64,000 nt of DNA, taken from assembly GCF_021290385.1 (NCBI RefSeq), contig NZ_CP089928.1, forward strand, positions 1,100,501 through 1,164,500. The letters run 5' to 3'. The translations under genes and the position numbers were made by a program. A model generated the notes under the pieces. That model ran no database searches and was not told the origin of the DNA. It saw only the letters and a program-made list of their open reading frames with translations. Shown here piece by piece: positions 28,585 to 37,202 of the stretch (the first letter of the stretch is position 1; the number at the start of each line of letters is the position of its first letter). This DNA is from Microbulbifer sp. YPW16. Its GTDB lineage: Bacteria > Pseudomonadota > Gammaproteobacteria > Pseudomonadales > Cellvibrionaceae.

Positions 28585-28848
28585 TTATGGTGCCAGTCTT
28601 TCGCGGCGTTGCCGTTGTCCCTCCAGGTAGGCCTGGCGCGCTTCCGGATCACAGTGCTTTGCCCTCCCCTGCCGCTGGTTCGCACCCACCGATGCTGATG
28701 AGTAGTGCTCGGCACACCAGGCTGAACTTTCCTTCTGGGGATACTGTTCTGTCGAAGCGTACAGGTTGCTGGGCTTCACCGTGCCGGTGCAGCCCAGCAG
28801 CAATACAGATGTAACGGCAACTGGAAACATTGATACCAGTATTTTCAT
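28585..28848 (-). CDS. Small predicted lipoprotein, function unknown
   Basis: An 87-residue protein starting MKILVSMFPVAVTSVLLLGC, a lipoprotein signal with the lipobox Cys at residue 20. The mature part is short, polar and rich in Gln, Arg, Glu and Ala, with three more cysteines (one in AWCAEHY, one in KHCDPEAR). GAGAGG lies before the ATG, which supports translation. The C-terminal YLEGQRQRRERL looks helical and basic. I do not recognise a family. It lies downstream of the MBL-fold gene on the same strand (107-nt gap) and converges with nagX. Confidence 0.72.
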   Translation of the reverse strand: MKILVSMFPVAVTSVLLLGCTGTVKPSNLYASTEQYPQKESSAWCAEHYSSASVGANQRQGRAKHCDPEARQAYLEGQRQRRERLAP

Positions 28849-28955
28849 CGTCCTCTCCCTGACTTTTGCTTGTGAGTACAGGCCAAGATGAACACAGAGG
28901 ACACAGGCATTTCAACCATTGAACGGGAGCTCGCTCACACTTCCGGACCTGCCAG

Positions 28956-29771
28956 TCAATGGTAAAGGTCCAGGTCAACCTCGAGCGCAGAGGCAACCAG
29001 GTTGCGCTTGCTGAAATTGTAGCGGCTGATGATACCCACCAGGCTTTCCTCGCCCAGCAACTCACTGGTAATGGCATCCAGCGCCAAACCTTTTGCCTGT
29101 AAACGCTGCGCGTCCGCGGCCAGGTCAAGCAGGTACTGGTATTTTTCCCGCAATCGCTGCCTGCCGTTTTCCACCACGCCGCGATGCGGGCAGAGAATGA
29201 CATCGAACTGCTGCGCCAGGACATGGTGAATACTGGCCAGCAAAGTAGGGATATGCTCGTCGCTGCGCAAGAATTTCAGGTAATTCGCAATATAGAGGTC
29301 GGCACTGAAGAGCCAGCCACGCTCGGGTAACAGGTAACAGACCATGTCCCGGGCGTGACCCGGCGTGTACAACGTTTCTACCGTCTCACCGTTGATGGAG
29401 AGATTGTCCGGCAGCTGGCGAGCCTGTACCCGACCCGCCGAGCCCCAGAATAGTTTCTGGATTGGCGGGATACGGAAACCACGCTGCAGGATTTCCACCG
29501 TTGCTGCCGGGGCCAGCGGCTGCACGCCGGTGAGTTGCTGGATCGCACCGGCATTGCCGCTGTGATCCTCATGGTGGTGGGTAAGCAGTAGCTGCTCCAG
29601 CGGCCGCTGGCGGATAAAGGGCCGTACATGGCGCCACTGGTTACTGGGGCCGGTATCGATCACCGTGCCGCCCAGCCGGTACACCACAAAGGTGGTATTC
29701 ACCCCCAGGTTGAAACGCCCCACGCGAATGGCATCGAGATCGCAATAGCGGAAACTTTCTCTGACGGACAC
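28956..29771 (-). CDS. MBL-fold metallo-hydrolase
   Basis: A 271-residue metallo-beta-lactamase-fold protein, probably a soluble hydrolase binding two metal ions. The metal motif is HxHxDH, seen as H65, H67, D69 and H70 in THHHEDHSG. A further ligand His lies in YTPGHARDM, an Asp in FSADLYI, and a terminal His in CPHRGV. The start is GTG at 29771, preceded by AGGAAAGGG. The substrate is not identifiable; related subgroups include glyoxalase II-like and lactonase-like enzymes. The C-terminal 60 residues form a helical region that may shape specificity. Confidence 0.88.
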   Translation of the reverse strand: MSVRESFRYCDLDAIRVGRFNLGVNTTFVVYRLGGTVIDTGPSNQWRHVRPFIRQRPLEQLLLTHHHEDHSGNAGAIQQLTGVQPLAPAATVEILQRGFRIPPIQKLFWGSAGRVQARQLPDNLSINGETVETLYTPGHARDMVCYLLPERGWLFSADLYIANYLKFLRSDEHIPTLLASIHHVLAQQFDVILCPHRGVVENGRQRLREKYQYLLDLAADAQRLQAKGLALDAITSELLGEESLVGIISRYNFSKRNLVASALEVDLDLYH

Positions 29772-29976
29772 CGGGCACCCTTTCCTGCTTCTGTGTCTTT
29801 TTGCCGGCCGGCACCAGATGGCCCCAACAGGGCCAATGAATCAGGGGCCAGGCCAGCACAACGACCTCCATTCTGGACGCCAATACACATGCCCGGAAGT
29901 GCCGATCCCGCTAACCGCATTGACATTTCCTGGTGCGAGACGCGAAACGTTACATGACGTTCACAAGGTCCATTGC

Positions 29977-30498
29977 CTAGTCAGTCATCGCCAGGCGCCA
30001 CTGCAAGCCCCATTTGGTGGTAGTGCCGGATGTCACCCAGGCCACCTCGCCGCGGCTGTCGACAATCACGATGGTGGGTGTGACGCGCACCCCCCACGCT
30101 GCGCTGATTGTGCCAGAGGGGTCATTGATGGTTGGAAACTGCAGGTCATTCTCCCGCAGGTAGTGAGAGACCGTTTCCGCGGAGCCGGACTGCAATGCCA
30201 CAGTGATTACCCGGTGTTCACCGGCCAGGTCGGCAATGGCCGGCGACACTACACGGCAATAGCCGCACCAGGTGGCCCAGAAATACACCAGCACCGGGCC
30301 ATCGGAAGCCATTTGCTGCAGGTCCAGTACCTGCCCGCCAATGGATTGCCCCGCCAGTGGCGGCGCCTGCTCCCGGGGAATATCGCGCTGCTGGTACAGG
30401 CCGACTGCAGACACCGCAAGTATCGCCAGCAGTGCAAACCCCGCCAGGCCGCGAAAGGCTGTAACAATCCGGGTGAAAGCGCCCTTCACAAGCTGCAC
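29977..30498 (-). CDS. Membrane-anchored thioredoxin-like protein disulfide oxidoreductase (ScsD/TlpA-like)
   Basis: A 173-residue protein with one N-terminal hydrophobic anchor (about residues 17-36) and a periplasmic thioredoxin fold. The active site is ATWCGYC (Cys at about 77 and 80). The cis-Pro loop is visible as VTPTIVIVD. This layout matches ScsD and other TlpA-like periplasmic reductases that receive electrons from DsbD/ScsB. It is the last gene of a run with dsbD and a redoxin on the same strand, 25 nt after the redoxin gene, which supports a shared redox pathway. The GTG start at 30498 has a weak ribosome site; the GTG three codons downstream is an alternative. Confidence 0.85.
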   Translation of the reverse strand: MQLVKGAFTRIVTAFRGLAGFALLAILAVSAVGLYQQRDIPREQAPPLAGQSIGGQVLDLQQMASDGPVLVYFWATWCGYCRVVSPAIADLAGEHRVITVALQSGSAETVSHYLRENDLQFPTINDPSGTISAAWGVRVTPTIVIVDSRGEVAWVTSGTTTKWGLQWRLAMTD

Positions 30499-30523
30499 GC
30501 CAAAATTATCAAAGGCCAGCCCT

Positions 30524-31150
30524 TCAGTACTTCACCGAGCAGCCGTAGGCGCGGGAGGAAGCAACCTCGACCCCCTCTCCCTTCATCGATGCATCGAGTG
30601 CTGCAGCCACAAAATTCTTCGATTGCGGGATCACGGCCGGGTTTGCGGAATCGTTGTCGTCAATGGCCCCGGCGTAAACCACTTCGCCCTCGGGATTGAT
30701 GATAAACATATGCGGCGTGGTCTTGGCACCGTAGGCACGGCCCATGCTGCCGTCACTGTCCAGCAGGAAGGGGGCGGAGGCATTGAGGTTGTGGCTCTCC
30801 GCTACCTCCAGTGCCGCCGCGGGCTCCAGGTAACCCTGCTTGCCCCTTGCCGACGAGATTACCGTAAGCCACTTGATTTCCTCACCGGTATATTTTTTCT
30901 GCAGGGCCTGCATGTTGCCACTGCCATAGTGCTTGCGGACATAAGGGCAGTCCTTGTTGAACCACTCGATCACCAGCCATTCACCCTTGTAATCCGCCAG
31001 TGAATGCTTCGTGCCACTGGCATCCATTTCGGAAAAATCCGGTGCTTTCTCGCCCGGTACGGCTACTGCCAGGGCCAGTGCCGGGGCCGCCAGGAACATC
31101 GACAACAGTGCCTTGCCAAACGTCTTACCGCCAATGCGCTTACCGTTCAT
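30524..31150 (-). CDS. Periplasmic redoxin (AhpC/TSA-thioredoxin family)
   Basis: A 208-residue protein with a probable signal peptide (residues 1 to about 30, ending near ALALAVAV). The thioredoxin-like domain has a single active-site-like Cys in FNKDCPYVRKHY (about residue 68), rather than a CxxC pair. TTPHMFIINPEGEVVYAGAIDD is typical of this redoxin subgroup. A Cys near the C-terminus (YGCSVKY) could act as a resolving residue. It starts inside the end of dsbD (4-nt overlap) with GAGGACG as ribosome site, so it is co-translated with its likely electron donor. A thiol peroxidase or disulfide-handling role is an inference. Confidence 0.82.
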   Translation of the reverse strand: MNGKRIGGKTFGKALLSMFLAAPALALAVAVPGEKAPDFSEMDASGTKHSLADYKGEWLVIEWFNKDCPYVRKHYGSGNMQALQKKYTGEEIKWLTVISSARGKQGYLEPAAALEVAESHNLNASAPFLLDSDGSMGRAYGAKTTPHMFIINPEGEVVYAGAIDDNDSANPAVIPQSKNFVAAALDASMKGEGVEVASSRAYGCSVKY

Positions 31151-33255
31151 GGTGTGTCGTCCTCTTTGGTTTGGGTCAGTGATTCACCATTATTGAAGAG
31201 CGCCGTGATCATGCGCTCCTGCAGAATCTGTGGTAACAGCTCCGGCTCGCTTGCGCCGGGGGTATACCAGGCGTAGACCGGCACCGAATTGCGGCCCAGT
31301 TCACCCAGTGCCGCGGTGATTTCCGGATCGTGGTTGGTCCAGTCGGCGCGCACCAGCATCACACCATTGGTGCGGAACAGCTCCATGACTCTTTCCGACT
31401 CCAGTACCAGCTTCTTGTTCACCTGGCAGGTAATACACCAGGCGGCGGTATAGTCGATAAACACCGGGCGGTTGTCGGCACGCGCTTCCTCGATGGCTGC
31501 GCGATCATAGGGCTGCCATTCACTCCCGGCGAGTTCCGGTGTGGCGTGCTGCGGGGCCCGCAGGGCCGCGAAGGCGATGATTGTAGCCACGGCAAATATT
31601 GCATAGCCGGCGAACCGTCCGGTGCCCGGGCCGAACAGTGTAAAACGCCGCCCCAGCCACAGGGCGAAAACCACCGCCACCAGCAGCAGCGAGCCGATCA
31701 GCCAGCCGCTGTCTCCCAGCAGCCGCCCCAGGACCCAGAGCAGCCAGATCACCGTGAGGTAGAGCGGAAAAGCCAGGAACTGTCGCAACGTGTCCATCCA
31801 CGGGCCGGGTCCCGGCAGGCACCTCAACAGCGCAGGACTGGCACAGAGCAGCAGGAACGGTGCCGCCAGCCCGGCGCCCAGGCCGAGGAAGATTGCCATG
31901 GCGGACACGGCTGGCAGCACCGAGGCGGCGCCCAGCGCCGCTCCCATAAAGGGCCCGGTGCAGGGCGCAGCGACGAATACCGCCAGCACGCCGGTGGCAA
32001 AGGAGCCGCCGCGGGTACTCCCGGCCAGGTCCATCAGCCGGTGGCCAAATTCAAGCACGCCGCTGAATGACAGCGCCATGAGCCAGAACAGCAGGATCAG
32101 GCCCAGTACCACCGACGGGGACTGCAGCTGGAAGCCCCAGCCAATTGCCGCGCCTCCGGCGCGCAGTGCCAGCAGCAGGGCCCCCAGGGCGGCGAATGTC
32201 ACCATCACGCCGGCACTGTACAGCAGTCCCTCGCGCAGCCGGTGGGGCGCACCGGCGCCGGCATTCACCAGCCCAAACAGCTTGATCGACAGCACCGGGA
32301 AAACACACGGCATCAGGTTCAGGACTACCCCGCCGGCAAATGCCGCCAGCACCAACAGCCACAGGGCCTGTGGCGGGGCCGCGGGCACCGCGGCCCCCAG
32401 CGGCACACGGTTAAACTGCCAGGCGCGCTTACCGTCCGCGACCACGAATCCGGTCGCCTCCGGCAGCGGGGCACCGGGAACCCGGGCAAAGCGGTAGTGC
32501 ACCCGGTTGCCATCGGCCTCCACCTGAGGCGCCCGGGCGGTCAACAAACCACCGTCCAGGGGGAACACAGCCGGTGGCGGCGCCTCCCCGCCACGGGTAT
32601 CGCGCAGTGTCAGCTGAAGCCCACCCGCGGGTAACTCGGCCAGTCGTTCTGCGCGCCAGGGGCTAAGGGCGGCGTTGGCGGGCACCCGGTCCAGGAACTG
32701 GTCGCGCAGGGCCAGGTCCCGCTCGTCCCATTGCGCGTATTCGGCCACCGGCCGGTCCAGGGTCATGGAACCGAAACCGGGTATGCAATCGATTTTGCAC
32801 ACCAGCCATTCGAGGTCCGCACGGAGATCCACACGCCCAGCGTCCGCGACGGGCGTCACTTCAAAGAGATAGGCTACATCACCCGCATAGCCGAGGTTGG
32901 TGAGGTGTTCAATGGGGAGCCGGACCGGGAAGGGCCACTGGATCGGGCCGAGAGTCGCACGCTCGGAGCGGGTATCGAAGCGCGGTGCGGCGCCGGAGTC
33001 CCCGGCATTGCGCCAGTAGACATGCCACTCGGGGTCCACTTCAAAGTAGAAACCGATGGTAGTGGTCTCACCGGCGGCGAAGGTATCGGGCGCCAGCCAG
33101 CGCACGCGTACGTGATCGCCACTGGCGGTATCCTGGGCGAACGCGGGGGAAGCGATTGCTGACAGGGCAACCGATACAAGAATTATTGCGATACTGCGCA
33201 GGAATCGCACGGGCGACGCTCTCCCGATCGACGGACCGCTTAACGCGGATTTCAT
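31147..33255 (-). CDS. dsbD: Thiol:disulfide interchange protein DsbD/ScsB family
   Basis: A 702-residue inner-membrane electron carrier that moves reducing power from cytoplasmic thioredoxin to periplasmic thiol proteins. A signal peptide (to about residue 41, ASPAFAQD) precedes an enlarged N-terminal periplasmic domain with a Cys pair in WLVCKIDCIPGF. The CcdA-like membrane domain has about eight helices, with its two redox cysteines in NLMPCVFPVLSIK and VAAPCTGPFMG. The C-terminal thioredoxin domain has AAWCITCQVNK (Cys at about 605 and 608). The long N-terminal domain resembles ScsB more than E. coli DsbD. The partners downstream are the redoxin and the ScsD-like protein. trmO ends 52 nt upstream on the same strand. 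Confidence 0.92.
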   Translation of the reverse strand: MKSALSGPSIGRASPVRFLRSIAIILVSVALSAIASPAFAQDTASGDHVRVRWLAPDTFAAGETTTIGFYFEVDPEWHVYWRNAGDSGAAPRFDTRSERATLGPIQWPFPVRLPIEHLTNLGYAGDVAYLFEVTPVADAGRVDLRADLEWLVCKIDCIPGFGSMTLDRPVAEYAQWDERDLALRDQFLDRVPANAALSPWRAERLAELPAGGLQLTLRDTRGGEAPPPAVFPLDGGLLTARAPQVEADGNRVHYRFARVPGAPLPEATGFVVADGKRAWQFNRVPLGAAVPAAPPQALWLLVLAAFAGGVVLNLMPCVFPVLSIKLFGLVNAGAGAPHRLREGLLYSAGVMVTFAALGALLLALRAGGAAIGWGFQLQSPSVVLGLILLFWLMALSFSGVLEFGHRLMDLAGSTRGGSFATGVLAVFVAAPCTGPFMGAALGAASVLPAVSAMAIFLGLGAGLAAPFLLLCASPALLRCLPGPGPWMDTLRQFLAFPLYLTVIWLLWVLGRLLGDSGWLIGSLLLVAVVFALWLGRRFTLFGPGTGRFAGYAIFAVATIIAFAALRAPQHATPELAGSEWQPYDRAAIEEARADNRPVFIDYTAAWCITCQVNKKLVLESERVMELFRTNGVMLVRADWTNHDPEITAALGELGRNSVPVYAWYTPGASEPELLPQILQERMITALFNNGESLTQTKEDDTP

Positions 33256-33307
33256 GGGTTTTACCTACGGCAACCCCATTGAAATGGATTGGCCCAAGAG
33301 CTGCAAG

Positions 33308-34021
33308 TCAGCTGTCGCCACCGGGCTCCAGGGCAAGCACTTCAATCTTCCCTTCCCCCGAGTAGCGCCAGCGCAGGTCAAAGCCACACAATTTCATTCC
33401 GTAGATGCGATCCGGTTCCGGTTTCTGGTAAGCCGGTTTGGGATCCTGCGCCAGCACCTGCCGAATCAGCAGTGGCAGGTCGGTACCCCAGCAATCCCGG
33501 TAATCACTGGCTACCTGGAGAACCTCCCGGGGAATATCCACCGTCACCGGAGCGGGGGCATCACCGGCAAAGGCGCTCTGCGCCTCTACCAGTACATCGG
33601 CATAGGGAATGTAGGGTTTGATATCCAGTATCGGGGTACCGTCCACCAGGTCGGCACCGCCGACGATCAACTCCACTTTCGGCGAGGTACGCACTTCCAG
33701 CAGCCGCACCACCGACAGGCCGATATTATTCGGGCGAAACGGCGAGCGAGTGGCGAGTACACCGAGTTTTTTGTTGCCCCCCAGGCGCGGCGGGCGCACC
33801 TTGGTCGACCATTGCCCGGCGGCCTGGTGGAACTGGAATACCACCCAGATATGGGTATTATCCTCCAGCCCTGCCACGGCATCGGGAGTGTTTAAGGGCG
33901 GCAACAGCTCGATGGCCGCACGGCTGGCATCAGCGAGCAGGGGCTGGCGTGGCACACCGAATTTCTCGCCGAAACAGGAGTGGACAGTGGCGATGGGATT
34001 GAGCTGGATGGACGCGTCGAT
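33308..34021 (-). CDS. trmO: tRNA (N6-threonylcarbamoyladenosine(37)-N6)-methyltransferase TrmO, non-canonical start
   Basis: Methylates t6A37 of some tRNAs using S-adenosylmethionine. The family motif VRPPRLGGNKKLGVLATRS runs into FRPNNIGLSVV; DLVDGTPILDIKPY and the C-terminal ALEPG are also present. The conserved N-terminal segment IATVHS...GEKFGVPRQP is encoded upstream of the first GTG (33955), so that GTG is too late. No ATG, GTG or TTG occurs in frame between the upstream stop and this segment. ATC at 34019-34021 has AAGGGA 8 nt upstream, aligns with Met1 of E. coli TrmO and gives 237 residues against 235. A CTG at 34037-34039 is the alternative. The gene body is certain; the start is inferred. 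Confidence 0.85.
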   Translation of the reverse strand: MDASIQLNPIATVHSCFGEKFGVPRQPLLADASRAAIELLPPLNTPDAVAGLEDNTHIWVVFQFHQAAGQWSTKVRPPRLGGNKKLGVLATRSPFRPNNIGLSVVRLLEVRTSPKVELIVGGADLVDGTPILDIKPYIPYADVLVEAQSAFAGDAPAPVTVDIPREVLQVASDYRDCWGTDLPLLIRQVLAQDPKPAYQKPEPDRIYGMKLCGFDLRWRYSGEGKIEVLALEPGGDS

Positions 34022-34119
34022 TGCGGTATTCCCTTGCAGTCGGCTACCGTCGGCTCCCCTGCCCCATCCGCACGGATTGAATCCACCCGCGGAACAGGGA
34101 CAGGGGAATGCCTGGATGA

Positions 34120-35583
34120 TTACTGGTCAATGCCGCCCATGCACAGGTACTTGATCTCGATATAGTCATCAATACCGTACTTGGAGCCCTCGCGGCCCAT
34201 GCCGGACTCCTTGACGCCACCGAAGGGGGCCATCTCGTTGGAGATAATCCCCTCATTGATGCCTACCATGCCGTATTCAAGCCCTTCACTGACACGCCAG
34301 ATGCGGCCGATGTCGCGGGAGTAGAAGTAGGAGGCGAGGCCGAACTCGGTGTCATTGGCAAGCTTGATGGCCTCCTCCTCGGTGGAGAACTTGAACAGTG
34401 GTGCCACCGGGCCGAAGATCTCCTCCTTGAAAAGCTTCATCTCGTCATTGGCGCCCGTAAGCACGGTGGGCGCATAGAAGCAGGCACCCATTTCGCTGGG
34501 CCCGCCCTCGACGACCGCCTGGGCGCCCTTGGCAGTGGCATCCTCCACCAGCGCCTGGACATCCTTGACTGCCTTGGGATTGATCATCGGGCCGACATCA
34601 ACGCCCTCTTCCGCTCCATCCCCCATTTTCAGGGCCTGCACGGCGGCGGCAAATTTTTCCGCAAAGGCATCATAAACGCCTTCCTGCACGAAAATACGGT
34701 TGGCACAGACGCAGGTCTGGCCGGCATTGCGGTACTTGCAGATGATCGCACCCTTGACCGCGGCATCCAGGTCGGCGTCGTCAAAAACGATAAACGGCGC
34801 GTTGCCGCCCAGCTCCATGGATGTCTTCTTGATGGTCTCGGCGCACTGCGCCTGCAATTTCTTGCCTACTGCCGTGGAGCCGGTGAAGGTGAACTTGCGC
34901 ACCAGCGGGTTGGACGTCATCTCCGCGCCGATTTCCCGCGAGCTCTTGCCCACTACCACGTTGAATACACCCGCGGGTACCCCGGCCTCTTCCGCCAGCA
35001 CCGCCAGCGCGAGGGCAGAGAGGGGGGTCTCCGAAGCGGGCTTGGCCACGAACGGGCAGCCCGCGGCCAGCGCCGGGGCCATCTTGCGGGCGATCATGGC
35101 GCTGGGGAAGTTCCATGGGGTGACCGAAGCAGTGACACCGACTGATTGCTTGATCACCACGATTCGCTTGTCGTTGGCAGGTGGCGCGATTACGTCGCCA
35201 TAGATCCGCTTGGCCTCCTCGGAGAACCACTCCAGGTAGTTGGCTCCATAAATGACTTCGGTACGGGCCTCAGCCAGGGGCTTGCCCTGTTCGGTGGTGA
35301 GGATCTTTGCCAGGTCGTCCGCGTTATCCACAATCAGGTCGTACCAGCGGCGCAGGACCTTTGCCCGCTCCTTGACCGTGGTATCGCGCCATGAGGGCCA
35401 GGCATCACTGGCAGCCTCGATGGCCCGGCGGGTTTCTGCGGCGCCGCAATCGGCGATGCTGGCGACAACCTCGCCGTTGGCCGGGTTGGTGACGTCGAGG
35501 GTCGAGCCGGAATCCGCATCGATCCACTCGCCGCCCACAAAGGACTTCTTGCGCAACAGTGCGGGGTTCTTCAGGTCCAGCAT
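34120..35583 (-). CDS. gabD: NAD(P)-dependent succinate-semialdehyde dehydrogenase
   Basis: Aldehyde dehydrogenase superfamily enzyme of 487 residues that oxidises succinate semialdehyde to succinate. The catalytic Cys is in NAGQTCVCANR (about residue 288) and the general-base Glu in SMELGGNAPF. The cofactor segment TPWNFPSAMIARKMAPALAAG (split) and FTFTGSTAVGK are intact. The C-terminal FGGVKESGMGREGSKYGIDDY matches the GabD group, including the length of E. coli GabD. AAGGAGA lies before the ATG. No gabT transaminase gene is adjacent, so the source of the semialdehyde is not shown here. It is followed by trmO on the same strand. Confidence 0.93.
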   Translation of the reverse strand: MLDLKNPALLRKKSFVGGEWIDADSGSTLDVTNPANGEVVASIADCGAAETRRAIEAASDAWPSWRDTTVKERAKVLRRWYDLIVDNADDLAKILTTEQGKPLAEARTEVIYGANYLEWFSEEAKRIYGDVIAPPANDKRIVVIKQSVGVTASVTPWNFPSAMIARKMAPALAAGCPFVAKPASETPLSALALAVLAEEAGVPAGVFNVVVGKSSREIGAEMTSNPLVRKFTFTGSTAVGKKLQAQCAETIKKTSMELGGNAPFIVFDDADLDAAVKGAIICKYRNAGQTCVCANRIFVQEGVYDAFAEKFAAAVQALKMGDGAEEGVDVGPMINPKAVKDVQALVEDATAKGAQAVVEGGPSEMGACFYAPTVLTGANDEMKLFKEEIFGPVAPLFKFSTEEEAIKLANDTEFGLASYFYSRDIGRIWRVSEGLEYGMVGINEGIISNEMAPFGGVKESGMGREGSKYGIDDYIEIKYLCMGGIDQ

Positions 35584-35672
35584 GGTGTTCTCCTTATCGA
35601 TTGCCCTATCCGTATCTAAACCTGCGGCCGGCGGGCGTTATTTCAACTGCATTGCGGCCACCCTGCGATGGC

Positions 35673-37067
35673 CTATTTCTTCTTTTTCACAAACTTCATC
35701 AGGCGGCGCTTCTTGGCTTTCTGGCGATCGGTCAGCTTGTTCTTCTTGCCGGCGTAGGGATTATCGCCGGTGCGGAACTCGATCTTGACCGGAGTACCGT
35801 GCAGGTCCAGTGCCTTGCGGAAAGTCTTCTCAAGGTAGCGCACATAGTGTGACGGTACATGCTCGGTCTGGTTGCCGTGAATCACGATCACTGGTGGGTT
35901 CTGCCCGCCTGCGTGGGCATAGCGTAACTTGATGCGATGGCCGTGCACCAGCGGGGGTTGGTGCTCACTAACAGCCCACTGCAGGATTCGTGTCAGGTGA
36001 TTGGTGGACAGCTTGTCCGTGGCGGACTGGTAGGCGGCCTCGATGGACTCGTAGAGGTGACCCACACCAGTGCCGTGCAGTGCAGAAATAAAATGGATGT
36101 CGGCAAAGTCCACAAAACGCAGGCGCCGCTCCAGTTCCGTCTTGATAAAGTCGCGATGCTCCGGTTCCAGCCCGTCCCACTTGTTCAGTGCCACAACCAA
36201 GGCCCGCCCGGCCTGGATCACGCTGCCCATCAGGTGCAGGTCCTGGTCCACCAGTCCCTCGCGGGCATCCACCACCAGTACCACTACGTTGGCATCTTCC
36301 ACTGCCTGCAGGGTCTTGACGATCGAGAACTTCTCCACCGATTCGCGGATATTCTTGCGCCGGCGGATACCGGCGGTGTCGATCAGGGTGTAGGGCCGGT
36401 CGTCACGCTCGTAATTGATATAAACACTGTCGCGGGTGGTGCCGGGCTGGTCGTAGACCACCACCCGGTCCTCACCCAGCAGGCGATTGACCAGGGTCGA
36501 CTTGCCCACGTTCGGGCGGCCCACAATGGCAATCTTGATCCCCTTCGCCTCGTCTTCCTCCTCCGGCGCTTCCTGCTCGGGCAGCCCCTCGACCACGCGC
36601 TCCATCAGGCTGCGCACACCGCGGCCATGGGTGGCGGTGGTAGGGAAGAGCTCACCGATCCCCAGCTCGTAGAACGGCGCCAGGGCGATATCCGGATTGA
36701 CGCCATCGACCTTGTTGGCCACCAGCAGGGTGGGCTTGGATCGCGTACGCAGCTGTTCCGCAATCATTTCGTCCGCGGGTGTCAGCCCGGCCCGGCAGTC
36801 CACCAGGAACAGCACGAAGTCCGCTTCCTCGATGGCCTGCATGGACTGCTCTGCCATTGCCGCATCGATGCCCTCCTCATCACCGCTGATACCGCCGGTG
36901 TCGACCAGGATCATCTTGTGGCCATCGAACTCCGCCTCACCGTACTTGCGATCGCGCGTCAGGCCGGCGTAGTTCGCCACCAGGGCATCGCGGCTCTTGG
37001 TGAGCCGATTGAAAAGGGTGGATTTGCCCACATTGGGGCGCCCGACCAGGGCAATTACTGGCAGCAT
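35673..37067 (-). CDS. der: GTPase Der (EngA), ribosome assembly factor
   Basis: Essential double-GTPase that acts in 50S subunit assembly. Two complete G domains are present: the first with [11 protein letters not shown] near the N-terminus, DTGGI and NKVD; the second with [11 protein letters not shown] at about residue 185, DTAGIRR and NKWD. A KH-like C-terminal domain ([30 protein letters not shown]) and a Lys-rich tail follow. Length 464 is normal. It lies downstream of bamB on the same strand, the usual gammaproteobacterial order, with a possible weak terminator between them. Confidence 0.97.
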   Translation of the reverse strand: MLPVIALVGRPNVGKSTLFNRLTKSRDALVANYAGLTRDRKYGEAEFDGHKMILVDTGGISGDEEGIDAAMAEQSMQAIEEADFVLFLVDCRAGLTPADEMIAEQLRTRSKPTLLVANKVDGVNPDIALAPFYELGIGELFPTTATHGRGVRSLMERVVEGLPEQEAPEEEDEAKGIKIAIVGRPNVGKSTLVNRLLGEDRVVVYDQPGTTRDSVYINYERDDRPYTLIDTAGIRRRKNIRESVEKFSIVKTLQAVEDANVVVLVVDAREGLVDQDLHLMGSVIQAGRALVVALNKWDGLEPEHRDFIKTELERRLRFVDFADIHFISALHGTGVGHLYESIEAAYQSATDKLSTNHLTRILQWAVSEHQPPLVHGHRIKLRYAHAGGQNPPVIVIHGNQTEHVPSHYVRYLEKTFRKALDLHGTPVKIEFRTGDNPYAGKKNKLTDRQKAKKRRLMKFVKKKK

Positions 37068-37094
37068 ACTGATTCCGGCTTCAGCCTGATATGA

Positions 37095-37122
37095 AAATGC
37101 AAACGCCCGCGGGACGCGGGCG
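37095..37122 (-). terminator. Possible weak terminator/attenuator between bamB and der
   Basis: A perfect 8-bp stem CGCCCGCG/CGCGGGCG with loop GGA (37104-37122) is followed on the minus strand by TTTGCATTTT. The interrupted T tract suggests partial termination of bamB-side transcripts before der. Confidence 0.5.
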
Positions 37123-37202
37123 AGGATCGGTTCGCCCGCATGCAGGCGTGTTCAAAACCCGGGGCAGAGACCGGGCGGACCCGGCCAGAACTCCCCCGGC
37201 GA

